Below, one piece after another: positions 49,501 through 57,374 of a stretch of 64,000 nucleotides of DNA (its first letter is position 1; every line of letters begins with the position of its first letter). Both the position numbers and the translations under genes were made by a program. A model generated the notes under the pieces. That model did not search any database. It worked only from the letters and a program-made list of their open reading frames with translations, and was not told where the DNA came from. Origin of the DNA: Alishewanella tabrizica (GTDB lineage Bacteria; Pseudomonadota; Gammaproteobacteria; Enterobacterales; Alteromonadaceae); assembly GCF_014652375.1 (NCBI RefSeq), contig NZ_BMYR01000010.1, positions 62,001 through 126,000 on the forward strand, in the 5' to 3' direction.

Positions 49501-49745
49501 GTTAGTGCGGTAGCTTGGCCGCCACTGATAGGCATGGTGTAAATATCACCAAGCAGGTCAAACACTAAGGTGCTGCCATCTGGGCTGACACTGACATTCA
49601 TCCATGTGCCTTGTTGCACGTTGATGTCAACTTGCTGAAACTGCCCCTGTGGCGCATTAACCTGCCACTCTGTTGGCGTTTCTGCCGCGTGTGAAAAATA
49701 ACTACTGACGGCTAGTGCCACAATACTTGGGGTTAATAAGCGCAT
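46578..49745 (-). CDS. Secreted amidohydrolase with N-terminal WD40/PD40 beta-propeller
   Basis: A 1055-residue exported enzyme. After a signal peptide (about residues 1-21, cleavage after SHA), residues about 40-650 consist of TolB-like PD40 repeats (repeated FSPDGK/WSPDGQ motifs). The C-terminal 400 residues are an amidohydrolase-superfamily domain starting GKTLMPGLFDAHAHGS, with the HxH metal site, a later TTIEHAL His, and LNPAKTFGMDHQLGSIEVGKLADL at the end. The ATG at 49745 is chosen because it starts the signal peptide directly; the longer frame to 49874 gives an extra unrelated N-terminus. It probably degrades an imported peptide or cyclic amide; the substrate is unknown. Confidence 0.88.
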   Translation of the reverse strand: MRLLTPSIVALAVSSYFSHAAETPTEWQVNAPQGQFQQVDINVQQGTWMNVSVSPDGSTLVFDLLGDIYTMPISGGQATALTQDIAWNMQPVFSPDGRAIAFTSDRDGGDNIWVMDSDGQNARAVTKETFRLLNSPAWSPDGQFIVARKHFTASRSLGAGEVWQYHVTGGSGVMLTERDNDQKDLGEPAFSPDGKHIYFSQDDTPGKTFHYSKDSEAGIYTIKRFERQTGDIEVILGGAGGAIRPTPSPDGNYLAYIRRVDFQSTLFLYDLKSGEHIKLYDGLDRDMQETWAIHGVYPTLSWTPDNRSLVFWAGGEIKQLHLADKKVKTIPFSVSTQKQIQTAVRVQQDQDQTQLQTKMHRFVQVSPDGKQAVFTALGHLYITDLDDPKPRRLTRQTTDFEFYPQFSRDGRELVYVSWNDQTQGAVNSLNLRNNRLTKLTNDPGKYVEPTFSPDGKTVVYRKIGAGSLLPKQWSLNTGLYKVSSRGGNAELIARNGRAPMFGANNEKVYAMDFGTTPRLISIDLTKHTQQTLYTAKFGTEFKLSPNGQYLAFADRFKVFVTPFIERGKPIDIGANDKQLPVKQLSMRAGEYISWNADSNQLYWSLGPDLYQASTANLFTADANASPDAKIINLSVTAPIDIPRGVVAFVGGQVITMKGDEVLQDAVVVVENNKIIAVGEQGTITLPANAKIFDITGKTLMPGLFDAHAHGSQGVQQITPKQNWQNYASLTFGVTSIHDPSNDTREIFSASELQRTGQIVGPRIFSTGTILYGAEGAGYTSHIDSLDDAKFHLTRLQKAGAFSVKSYNQPRRNQRQQVIQAARELNMMVVPEGGSLMQHNLTMIVDGHTTIEHALPAAKVYDDVKQLWQASGTAYTPTLNVAYGGIWGENYWYDKTEVWKHPRLSRYVPMDELAPRSMRRPTAPEHHYNHFNVVKTANELKDVGVVANIGAHGQREGLGAHWEIWMFAQGGMTPLDALRTATLNPAKTFGMDHQLGSIEVGKLADLIVIDGNPLDNIRVSDQVIYTMVNGRLFDAASMNEIGLRERQRQAFYFEPR

Positions 49746-49864
49746 AATGATACCTATAAAGAGGGTTACAGGCACAGACTGGCACAAAGTACAGCAGATG
49801 TTAAGCCATGCAGTAAACTGATGCGTTAAAACACAGATTGTGAACGATAAAAGTGTGGGAAAAC

Positions 49865-49890
49865 AAAATAGCACCCGAAGGTGCTATTTT
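49865..49890 (-). terminator. Rho-independent terminator after the DUF3718 gene
   Basis: Stem AAAATAGCACC / GGTGCTATTTT around a CGAA (TTCG on the transcribed strand) tetraloop, 46 bases beyond the DUF3718 stop codon, with T-runs on both sides. Confidence 0.9.
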
Positions 49891-49935
49891 ATTGAAGAGG
49901 AGCTTAGCGGTTAATACTAAGCAAGGAGAGGGTAA

Positions 49936-50307
49936 TTACCCACCTGCGCGTGCTAATAACACGTCGATAACGGGTGAGCTGCCAAAACCATTGTTTTGCG
50001 CCCATTCAACATCGCCTGAGGCGGCAACTTGGCTACCAGGTAATTGTTTAATAATGAAATCGGCAGTATCGTTAGCGCCACTCTTAATGGCATAACGTAC
50101 TAAAGGTAAACCATCACACACGATGCTGCCGTAAACGTTACTTAAACGTAAACGGTTATCAGATAGGGTTTTACGAAGATTGTTGCGACTGTCGGCTGCG
50201 ACATAGGCACAGATAGATTGCGCTAGTTGATCGTTTGCCGCAACGGGAGTGCTGATAAAGGCAGTTGAGGTTAATACAGCTGCTAAAGTAATGATCTTGA
50301 ATTTCAT
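49936..50307 (-). CDS. DUF3718 secreted protein under c-di-GMP riboswitch
   Basis: A 123-residue exported protein with a signal peptide cleaved after PVAA (residue 24). The DUF3718 core (about 27-95) shows two conserved cysteines, in ICAYVAADSRNNLRKTL and SIVCDGLPLVRYA, likely to form a disulfide, and ends FIIKQLP. Function is unknown; the family is common in Shewanella and relatives. A GGAG ribosome-binding site precedes the ATG. A GEMM-I riboswitch and a good promoter lie just upstream and a terminator follows, so it is a single-gene unit controlled by cyclic di-GMP. Confidence 0.85.
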   Translation of the reverse strand: MKFKIITLAAVLTSTAFISTPVAANDQLAQSICAYVAADSRNNLRKTLSDNRLRLSNVYGSIVCDGLPLVRYAIKSGANDTADFIIKQLPGSQVAASGDVEWAQNNGFGSSPVIDVLLARAGG

Positions 50308-50407
50308 TTTGGACTCCGGTTTGTCACAGTGACGATCAGTATTAATTAATATAATATGAAAGAAAAGTCGTGTGCAGTACCAGAATACATCTCAAACGGG
50401 GTGTTTG

Positions 50408-50488
50408 AGCTTGGTAGCCCGGCTGTCATAGGTAACCCTTTAGACCCGAAGCTTTGCGTGTGCATCCTTTCGGATGACTTGCCTTTCA
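50408..50488 (-). promoter_or_regulatory. Cyclic di-GMP-I (GEMM) riboswitch
   Basis: On the minus strand the leader reads GGCAAGTCATCC-GAAA-GGATG, then CACGCAAAGC, CGGGTCTA, and ends GACAGCCGGGCTACC. This gives the GAAA tetraloop hairpin, the invariant ACGCAAAGC junction strand and the second hairpin with the tetraloop receptor region typical of GEMM-I. Downstream (50391-50409) a 7-bp hairpin CTCAAAC/GTTTGAG and a small GTCAC/GTGAC hairpin next to the ribosome-binding site may form the expression platform. No classical terminator is seen before the start codon, so translation control is likely. Confidence 0.88.
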
Positions 50489-50497
50489 ATAAGCGGC

Positions 50498-50526
50498 ATT
50501 CTAAGTAATGATTAAATACTATGCAA
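50498..50526 (-). promoter_or_regulatory. Sigma-70 promoter for the riboswitch-DUF3718 transcript
   Basis: On the minus strand TTGCAT (50526-50521), a 17-base spacer, and TAGAAT (50503-50498). The transcript would start just before the riboswitch. Confidence 0.65.
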
Positions 50527-50612
50527 GTAAAAATTAAATTAAAAGAACATGAATAAAAGCGCATTTAGGCAACGTTATTGATAGGGTATAAAATAGATAA
50601 AGCAAAACAAGC

Positions 50613-50645
50613 GGTTAAAAATTAAGCAGTGATGTCGTCACTGCT
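50613..50645 (-). terminator. Terminator after the cstA-CC-ArsA operon
   Basis: On the minus strand stem AGCAGTGA / TCACTGCT with a five-base loop, followed by TAATTTTTAA, about 90 bases beyond the ArsA stop codon. Confidence 0.65.
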
Positions 50646-50736
50646 CAGATTATTTGGCGGTATTTCTTGCGATACCATTAACAGTTTTTGTTACGGTATT
50701 TTTTGTTATGGTATTCGTTGCGACATTTTTAGCGGT

Positions 50737-51744
50737 TTAAAGCCCGGCGTTGGCTAAAAGGGTTGCCATGGATTCTAATGCCGCTAACCCTTGGATATCC
50801 GTTGCCTGTAAAGGGACTTTGTAGCGGGGTAATGCCGCAAAATCGCGATCAATTTGTTGTAGATGCTGTTTTTCTTGTTGCCGGCGTTGTGCTAAAAAAT
50901 GTCCATCCGCATCATCGGGTAAAATCCGATTCACCACTAAACCCGCTAAAGGCAGTTTCTCAAGTTGTAAACTTTTTACGGCTCGACCCGTTTCTAGAAT
51001 TGGCAGTTTTTCAGGCGTGAGTACAAAGAGTAACGCCGTTTGCGTTTTGTCTAATAACAATGCGCGGGTGCGTTGTAATAACCGCTGCCGTGCTAATAAT
51101 GTTTCTGTGATGGCTTTGTTCCGATCGTCCATGCCTGCAGTGGCATGTTCAGCTGGATCAATGAGTGGGTTATCGATGTCTCGCCCAGCTTTAGGGGTAA
51201 GGTGTCCCAGTACCTCACCTAACTTTTCAGAGCGCTTGTTGGCATTCAATAAACCTTGCGTCCAAGCTGCCATAGCTTCGGGTAAGCTCAGTAAACGTAA
51301 GGTATGTCCGGTTGGCGCAGTATCAAAAATAACCGTATCATACTCGGCTAAACCCAGCTCAATAGTGTTGGCAATGCGTTCTAACATGGCGGCTTCTTGC
51401 GCACCGGGCGATTGCCGAGTTAGGCGCATTTGCCGTTCAATTTCGGCAAACATCTCTGGCCGCGTATAGCGTTTTAACTGTGCGGTGACTCGCGCTAAAT
51501 GCTGTTCAACTTCTAAATCGGGATCCAGTTCCAGCGCGTCTAAATTAGGTGCTAAGCGCGTAATATTATCGCCAATTTTGTTACGGGCAAATGCATCAGC
51601 TAAACTGTGAGCGGGATCTGTTGAGACCAGTAATACTTTTTTATTTCGCTGCGTCGCTAAAACGGCTAAGGCAGAGGATACCGTTGTTTTACCAACGCCA
51701 CCCTTACCACCAATTAATAATACGCGTTTATCAGTTAACAACAT
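50737..51744 (-). CDS. ArsA/GET3-family ATPase
   Basis: A 335-residue P-loop ATPase of the ArsA/TRC40 clade. The deviant Walker A GGKGGVGKT is at residues 12-20, the switch region DPAHSLADAF is near 43, and the DTAPTGHTLRLLSLPE signature is near 142. The bacterial ArsA pump partner (ArsB) and other ars genes are absent, and the protein is a single-domain form, so an arsenic role is not supported. It overlaps the preceding CC-terminal gene by ten bases, in an operon with cstA. It may work on membrane-protein targeting or on the CC-terminal protein; that is inference. Confidence 0.88.
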   Translation of the reverse strand: MLLTDKRVLLIGGKGGVGKTTVSSALAVLATQRNKKVLLVSTDPAHSLADAFARNKIGDNITRLAPNLDALELDPDLEVEQHLARVTAQLKRYTRPEMFAEIERQMRLTRQSPGAQEAAMLERIANTIELGLAEYDTVIFDTAPTGHTLRLLSLPEAMAAWTQGLLNANKRSEKLGEVLGHLTPKAGRDIDNPLIDPAEHATAGMDDRNKAITETLLARQRLLQRTRALLLDKTQTALLFVLTPEKLPILETGRAVKSLQLEKLPLAGLVVNRILPDDADGHFLAQRRQQEKQHLQQIDRDFAALPRYKVPLQATDIQGLAALESMATLLANAGL

Positions 51745-52007
51745 TTAAAATTATCCAATGGTGAGTGCTCCATCCCCATACGCAGATGCCAATCATGAAA
51801 CCTTTCCATTAACAGCGGTTGTAATTCAAGCGTGTAATAGCTGGCAGGATTGGGTACGCCCATCATTTCAGAAAATATTAGCAGCATAAAAAGATCATCT
51901 TGCTCCCGCTGCGCTCGCGCAATAGCGGAGCGATACGGGGCATTGTAGACCTCTTCAACATAAAAATTGGCCTGGCGGAACCAGGCCTTTACGGCATCGA
52001 ATTTCAT
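51735..52007 (-). CDS. Small protein with C-terminal Cys-Cys (cory-CC-star-like)
   Basis: A 90-residue soluble protein with aromatic-rich helices (KAWFRQANFYVEEVYNAPYRSA; LLIFSEMMGVPNPASYYTLELQ) that ends exactly in Lys-Cys-Cys-stop. From memory, and unverified, this fits a family named for its CC-stop end ('cory-CC-star'). It occupies the place after cstA where YbdD/YjiX-type small proteins sit in other bacteria, but it lacks their sequence. Four-base overlap with cstA and ten-base overlap with the ATPase: the TGT TGT TAA end contains the ATPase start in another frame. A terminal Cys pair suggests metal or thiol chemistry. Confidence 0.75.
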   Translation of the reverse strand: MKFDAVKAWFRQANFYVEEVYNAPYRSAIARAQREQDDLFMLLIFSEMMGVPNPASYYTLELQPLLMERFHDWHLRMGMEHSPLDNFKCC

Positions 52008-53683
52008 GCAGTGTTTTTAGCTGTTTTATTAGCTTTGATTTGTTTGTTAAGCGTAGAACCTGACTCGAGGATAACCAAGATAGCAGCAACTAATATGATG
52101 ATATCGAGGGTAAACAGGAACCAATCGCCTTTGTCGTAAAAACTCTTTAACTGAATTAATAAGCCCAAAGTCGTCATAGTTAACAAGAAAATCAATGGCG
52201 CTAAGGTGTACCACATTGGGCGACCTAATTTGACCAACATAACGGTGATCACCAGCAAGGTTAAGCCAGCTAATAACTGATTTGTTGTGCCGAATAATGG
52301 CCAAATCATCATGCCGCCAGAGCCATCGCCACCCGCACCGAACGCGAGCAACAAGCACGAGCCTACGGCCAATAAGGTTGCAGGTGCGGCTTTTTGCATC
52401 CAGCCCACATTATAAATGCTGCCCCATTCTTGGAAGATGTAACGTTGTAAGCGTAAACCGGTATCCATAGTGGTACCCGCAAATAGCACAACCATTACCG
52501 TTAACAGCGTTTGCGCTAATACTGCGTCTAAGCCAATACCATCTTGCAGAATATTAGCACCACCGCGAATAAAGGCACCTACACCGCCTTGGCCAAAACT
52601 GTGATATATGGCTTGCCAATCGGCTAAGGTTGCAAAACCGGCGGTTGCAGCAATAATGGCGGCTAAGGCTAAAGAACCTTCACCAATGGCGCCAAAATAA
52701 CCAACAAAACGCACATCGGGTTCTTTGTCTAATTGCTTAGACGTGGTACCACTGGCAACTAAGCCATGGAATCCAGAGATGGCGCCACAGGCAATGGTAA
52801 CAAACAATAATGGGATCAGCGATGGTGTACCTTCTGGTACATCGGTGTTAAATGCTGGCGCAACAATATCGGGGCTGGCGAAAATGACTGCGGCATAGAG
52901 CAAACCCAAACCGATAAATAATTGAATACCATTAATATAATCGCGTGGCTGCAACAATGCCCATACAGGTAACAAAGAGGCGATAGCCGCATACACAAAT
53001 AACAGAATGATCCAGCCTTGGCGATCCGATAGACCCATTACACTCTCAGGTAATGCCAATGGGAACATGGGGCCAGCGTAAATCATGGCATATAAGGCAA
53101 CGACACCAATAATGGTGACCATTAACAGACCAATCAGTTTACGGTAAATTAGCTGCCCAATAATTAACGCCACAATAATTGCGCCCCACACCGGAACAGT
53201 AGCACTTGGGAAGCTGATTAATTGATTGGCAATCACGACGGCGAAGACGGCGTTAACCATCAATAGTACAAGGAAGATAACGATCATAAAGATACTGCGG
53301 GCACGATTACCCACGATATCGCCTGTCAAAGCACCAATAGATTTGGCTTTGTTGCGGCTACTGGCCCAAATGGCACCTGCGTCATGCACGCCAGCAAAGA
53401 AGATAGTACCAAATACAACCCATAAAAAAGCGGGTACCCAGCCCCAAATTACCGCAATTGCTGGACCGATGATCGGTGCTGCACCGGCGACAGACGTAAA
53501 GTGATGACCCCACAAAATGTATTTGTTGGTTGGGACATAATCTACACCATCTTGCATTTCATGTGCAGGCGTGCGGAAGTTTGGATCGACTTTGAAGATT
53601 TTTTCACAAATAAATTTAGAATACACAAAATACCCGAGCGCCATGGCGCCCAGGCCCATCAACATCAGCAAAATAGCATTCAT
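52004..53683 (-). CDS. cstA: Carbon starvation protein A family transporter
   Basis: Inner-membrane transporter of 559 residues with about 15 hydrophobic helices. Typical CstA blocks are PTNKYILWGHHFTSVAGAAPIIGPAIAVIWGW (read in two parts around residues 52-83), ACGAISGFHGLVASGTTSKQL, and the C-terminal FGTTNQLLAGLTLL. E. coli relatives CstA and BtsT import peptides or pyruvate and exceed 700 residues; this shorter form is common in other bacteria. It is the first gene of a three-gene overlapping operon. Confidence 0.9.
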   Translation of the reverse strand: MNAILLMLMGLGAMALGYFVYSKFICEKIFKVDPNFRTPAHEMQDGVDYVPTNKYILWGHHFTSVAGAAPIIGPAIAVIWGWVPAFLWVVFGTIFFAGVHDAGAIWASSRNKAKSIGALTGDIVGNRARSIFMIVIFLVLLMVNAVFAVVIANQLISFPSATVPVWGAIIVALIIGQLIYRKLIGLLMVTIIGVVALYAMIYAGPMFPLALPESVMGLSDRQGWIILLFVYAAIASLLPVWALLQPRDYINGIQLFIGLGLLYAAVIFASPDIVAPAFNTDVPEGTPSLIPLLFVTIACGAISGFHGLVASGTTSKQLDKEPDVRFVGYFGAIGEGSLALAAIIAATAGFATLADWQAIYHSFGQGGVGAFIRGGANILQDGIGLDAVLAQTLLTVMVVLFAGTTMDTGLRLQRYIFQEWGSIYNVGWMQKAAPATLLAVGSCLLLAFGAGGDGSGGMMIWPLFGTTNQLLAGLTLLVITVMLVKLGRPMWYTLAPLIFLLTMTTLGLLIQLKSFYDKGDWFLFTLDIIILVAAILVILESGSTLNKQIKANKTAKNTA

Positions 53684-53792
53684 GCTACTACCTCTTAGTG
53701 GGTGTTAAAGACCAACTAAATATGGTACAACATTACTTTTGGTTCAGACATGCGACTAAAGTCGCATATTTCTGCCGTGTACCTTCCCAATG

Positions 53793-54167
53793 TTAGCGTT
53801 TTTGAAGCCAATTCCCATCAAGTAAAATGTAGTGACCACGCTGTGTGCGTTCTACGGCTTTCTGACCTGCCATAGCCTCAACGTCGGAAACTGCAATATT
53901 ATTATCTTTGGCTAAACGGGCATATTCGGCGCGACGTGCATCATTTATTAATTTCGCAATAGCTTCGGCGTCTTGATTATTTGCTTGCACGACACCCAAA
54001 TAGCCATTAGGTTGTTCGCCCACTAACCCTTGAATTTTTGCATTGGGCAATGCGCTCATTGCTTGTTGTAAATTCATGGCTAAAACGGGCATGCTGATCG
54101 CAAATGCAGTACTTAAAAGTAGTGCTTTTAACGCCTTGCTTCTTACCAACATGTTAATGAATTTCAT
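53793..54167 (-). CDS. ydbL: YdbL family protein (DUF1318)
   Basis: A 124-residue periplasmic protein with signal peptide (cleavage after VLA, about residue 30) and the DUF1318 core QAMSALPNAKIQGLVGEQPNGYLG and AGQKAVERTQRGHYI. A strong AAGGA site precedes the start. In E. coli the homologous gene accompanies YdbH and YnbE, and the product is thought to assist their assembly. It lies ten bases after ynbE. Confidence 0.92.
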   Translation of the reverse strand: MKFINMLVRSKALKALLLSTAFAISMPVLAMNLQQAMSALPNAKIQGLVGEQPNGYLGVVQANNQDAEAIAKLINDARRAEYARLAKDNNIAVSDVEAMAGQKAVERTQRGHYILLDGNWLQKR

Positions 54168-54177
54168 ATGTTATTCC

Positions 54178-54366
54178 TTAAAATAAGCCACTGGCATCGC
54201 TGAAGAGTTCGTCTAGTTGTTTATCTACCCGAATATAAATTTCATGCTGAATTTTAACGTTAAGATTGATGTTAATGGGCTCATTTGGCAAGGCGACTTC
54301 CACCCTGGGGGTGCAAGCTGTAACAGCGAAAAGGGCTCCGAGCGCAAGTAGCGCATGTGGCTTCAT
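54178..54366 (-). CDS. ynbE: YnbE family outer-membrane lipoprotein
   Basis: A 62-residue lipoprotein with lipobox VTAC (Cys18) and mature core INLNVKIQHEIYIRVDKQLDELF. In E. coli YnbE pairs with YdbH by beta-strand stacking to complete an inter-membrane lipid bridge. It overlaps ydbH by four bases. Confidence 0.92.
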   Translation of the reverse strand: MKPHALLALGALFAVTACTPRVEVALPNEPININLNVKIQHEIYIRVDKQLDELFSDASGLF

Positions 54367-57176
54367 GGGGTTTCTCCTGCAGCGGACTTCGCTGCTTGTT
54401 GGCGTTTTATGTACTGTTGGACCCGTTTGGTGAGGGTATCGTTCAGTTTGTTGGTCAGTTGTAAACTGGCAATCATAGCGGGCAAATCTTCCTCTAAATT
54501 AATCGTTAAATTAATGGCGCGACCTTGTTGTACCGCGGGGTTTGCACCTTGTAATTGTAAGGCTAGTAGCAGTTTGCCATCTTGGTCATAGCTTATTTCG
54601 GTACTAAGCACATTAAAGTGAAAATCGGAGAGAGCGTCAAACACTAACTTCATACCGGGATTGCTATTGCCGGCAGTGGCTGCAGCATTGCGGTATTGTA
54701 ACTGCCCACCAGGTTGTTCAGCCGCTAGGCTACCTTTTTGCACACTAAATTGATTGTCTTTAAACAGCAGTGGGATTCGGCCACTGACTTTGCCTTTGGC
54801 ATATAAATCGTTAGTGGGATGTTGACGCACTAATTCTGTTAGATCTAATTGATTCACGACAAGGACAAGATGTTGTTCGCTCGCACTAAGATCAACCAAT
54901 GTGGGTGCTAGCGTTACGTCACCTTGCATAAATTGCATACTGAGTTTGTTAAGCTGTACCTGGCCATTAAGTGGTTGTTCTATAGCGGCGCTATACTGCG
55001 CATCTAGTTCTATGGGGCCCATTTGTAAACCGTGATTGATGTCAGCAATATATAGTCTTGGGCTAGCGAGCGTGATCCTATTCTGTTCATAATTAACACC
55101 TAGCTGGCTCGTTAAACCATTGAACAGTGTTCGATCATATAAACCTTGGATTTCACGAAGGTGTATTAAGGCATTGATTGATAACTGCTCATCGACCAGC
55201 TGTAATTGGCCTGTCGCCCCTAAGCGTCCTCTATTTAATGTTAACAGCGGCGGCCACTGCGCTAAGCTCATTTGTAACGGATTACCTGCCAGTAAAAACA
55301 GATCATTCATTTGCCACTCTAGCTTAAGCTGCCCCGGTGTTTGCCACTGCAACTGATGTAGCAGCGTTATGCCACTGTCATTGGTCAATTCACCGTTTAG
55401 CGCTAGGGCGCTTAGGCTGCCGGTTAAATCACTTTGCCAGCGCCAGTTTTGTGTGATCACATAGGGATTCGTCAAGGCTGTTATGGTTAAGTTTGCTTGG
55501 CTTTGCACGGTAATATCGTTTGGGCGTGTTTGGCGTAATTGGGTATTAGATAATTGTAGTTGTAACTGTGCTTGGGTATCGACAAGCAAAAGTAAGCCGC
55601 TAAGTGTGGTCGTGTCTGACAGTGATAGAGACCAATCGGTTGTCGGTTGATTATTCGTTGTCTCGTGCTTAACTGAGCCTCGCAGCGCGCTGTTAAACCG
55701 AAAATCGCTTAATGTTGCGCCAGCTGGCAGGTGCAGATTATCAGCCGCCAAAGCGATCACGCCATGTTGCAGATCGAGTTGAAGCGTCGGAAATAACGTT
55801 AAATGTAATAACGCAGTTATGTCACTCTGTAAGGGGGCTGCCGAGTGTATTTTAATGCTAATGGGTAAAGCATGAGGCACCGCTTTGTTTTCCCCTTTCT
55901 GATGATTCTCCGCTTCCTCAGTGGCGCCTGCCAAGAGGTTAGCCAATTCAGCCTCGCTTGTTACTGCACTGCTGCTAAATGTAATGTGAAGCGGCGCCAA
56001 AGGCTGCTCGAATGCCGACGTCAGTTGCTCAAAAATAGGATCACTCAGTGCTTCACTAGTCAGTACTTCACTAGTCAGTGTTTCGCTAAGGTGACTTAAA
56101 ATAAGTTCAGCCTTTAATTGCCACTGCCGTACTTGGTGCTCGCGAATGCTAAGCGAGGTCGTTATGTCACCTTTTAACCAGCCTATCTTTGGGATAACAA
56201 ATGCATCTGGTGCTCGCGCAATCAATTGGAAATCGCCGCTTGGTATAGGAAACGCGTTGCCAACTGCAGCAGGTAAGGTATCGGGAACACGCCATTCACC
56301 CGAGGCAAATAACTGTATCGGCTGGTTAAACTGGCTGATCCAGTCATCAGGTATAGCGAAAGACCATTCGTCCAGTAAGGCTAACAGCGCTTCTGAAGGC
56401 GGAGCTAATGCAATTGTGATGTCAGTGCGTGCGTTGCGATCTGCGCTGACATGCTGTTTAAAGCTTAATGCAAACTGTTGTTCTAGCTGAACACTGGCTT
56501 GTAATAGGTTTTCTGTGTCTTGCGGTTCATAACGCAAATCGATTCGCAGTGGTACCTGATAGCTGGAACTAGCAAAGGCTAGCTTAGCTTGCCAGTAGGC
56601 GCTTTCATGCTTACTGATAAGGCCATCTGCTTGAATATCGCAGCGTGTTGTAAAACAGGGTAGTGTGACCGTGACATTCTCTAATTGCATCAAGCGGGGT
56701 AAATTCTCAGGCAGTGCCCAATCAATTGGCAGAGCCAACATGGCAGCGAGGTTACCTGCATGGCCTGTTGCAAGCTCACTGAGAGTAGCCGGTGACACGG
56801 GATCAGGGGTTGCAAGGGCATCGTTTTTAGCACTAAGATTTTCAGAATCAGGATCTGTAGAGATAAGGGGAGGGTAGAAATTAAGTTGTGCTGTGTTTAG
56901 CAATAATGTTTCGGGTTTAAACCGAAAAAATGCTGGCCAGGACCACGTTAATTGTAATTCCTTAAAGGTTGCTTGTACCTGATAAGTGGGCTGGTTAAGC
57001 GTTGCATGAACATCAGTTAGGGTTAATTGATGCAATGACAGGCTTTCAAGATGGATGGACCACTCGCTAATACCCGCTTGCTTTAGTTGGGCCTGTAAAT
57101 AAAACCAGCCCACAACAAAGACCACCGGTAAACCCAGTAGCAACAAACCTAATGATTGTAGCAAACGGCGCATCAC
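54363..57176 (-). CDS. ydbH: YdbH family AsmA-like intermembrane lipid transport protein
   Basis: A 937-residue inner-membrane-anchored protein with one N-terminal helix (about 8-25) and a long periplasmic part of repeated amphipathic beta strands, ending in the conserved DUF748/AsmA-like block with GRIPLLFKDNQFSVQKGSLAAEQPGGQLQY region (about 795-830). E. coli YdbH, with TamB and YhdP, is a partly redundant phospholipid carrier from inner to outer membrane. The order ydbH-ynbE-ydbL is conserved here with tight spacing. Confidence 0.9.
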   Translation of the reverse strand: MMRRLLQSLGLLLLGLPVVFVVGWFYLQAQLKQAGISEWSIHLESLSLHQLTLTDVHATLNQPTYQVQATFKELQLTWSWPAFFRFKPETLLLNTAQLNFYPPLISTDPDSENLSAKNDALATPDPVSPATLSELATGHAGNLAAMLALPIDWALPENLPRLMQLENVTVTLPCFTTRCDIQADGLISKHESAYWQAKLAFASSSYQVPLRIDLRYEPQDTENLLQASVQLEQQFALSFKQHVSADRNARTDITIALAPPSEALLALLDEWSFAIPDDWISQFNQPIQLFASGEWRVPDTLPAAVGNAFPIPSGDFQLIARAPDAFVIPKIGWLKGDITTSLSIREHQVRQWQLKAELILSHLSETLTSEVLTSEALSDPIFEQLTSAFEQPLAPLHITFSSSAVTSEAELANLLAGATEEAENHQKGENKAVPHALPISIKIHSAAPLQSDITALLHLTLFPTLQLDLQHGVIALAADNLHLPAGATLSDFRFNSALRGSVKHETTNNQPTTDWSLSLSDTTTLSGLLLLVDTQAQLQLQLSNTQLRQTRPNDITVQSQANLTITALTNPYVITQNWRWQSDLTGSLSALALNGELTNDSGITLLHQLQWQTPGQLKLEWQMNDLFLLAGNPLQMSLAQWPPLLTLNRGRLGATGQLQLVDEQLSINALIHLREIQGLYDRTLFNGLTSQLGVNYEQNRITLASPRLYIADINHGLQMGPIELDAQYSAAIEQPLNGQVQLNKLSMQFMQGDVTLAPTLVDLSASEQHLVLVVNQLDLTELVRQHPTNDLYAKGKVSGRIPLLFKDNQFSVQKGSLAAEQPGGQLQYRNAAATAGNSNPGMKLVFDALSDFHFNVLSTEISYDQDGKLLLALQLQGANPAVQQGRAINLTINLEEDLPAMIASLQLTNKLNDTLTKRVQQYIKRQQAAKSAAGETP

Positions 57177-57257
57177 TGCTCCTTTTTGAGCTCCATGGGG
57201 TAACTTTAGTCCAGACTAACTGAATTCTCTATGAATTTAACCGACGGAATTCAATTC

Positions 57258-57327
57258 ACCGAATTCAAGCAATCGAATTCAAGTGACCGAGTGCAAGTAA
57301 CCGAACTCTAGTGAGCGAATTTAAGTA
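57258..57327. repeat. Five 14-bp degenerate tandem repeats
   Basis: Units ACCGAATTCAAGCA, ATCGAATTCAAGTG, ACCGAGTGCAAGTA, ACCGAACTCTAGTG and AGCGAATTTAAGTA run without gaps. They lie between ydbH and the M28 peptidase terminator. A partial earlier unit is near 57240. Confidence 0.85.
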
Positions 57328-57333
57328 CATAAA

Positions 57334-57359
57334 AATAAAGCAGCCGAAGCTGCTTTATT
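57334..57359 (-). terminator. Rho-independent terminator after the M28 peptidase gene
   Basis: Stem AATAAAGCAGC / GCTGCTTTATT around a CGAA/TTCG tetraloop, 15 bases beyond the stop codon, with a T-rich tail on the minus strand. Confidence 0.92.
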
Positions 57360-57374
57360 CCTCAGAGAAGCACC

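Noticed and set aside
50737-51744. Arsenite pump ATPase ArsA
   Set aside because: Single ATPase domain, no arsB/arsC/arsR/arsD nearby; context is cstA and a CC-terminal protein.
53750-53767. ATGCGAC/GTCGCAT hairpin as terminator of the ydbH operon
   Set aside because: Short 7-bp stem with no T-run on the minus strand; not strong enough to list as a feature.
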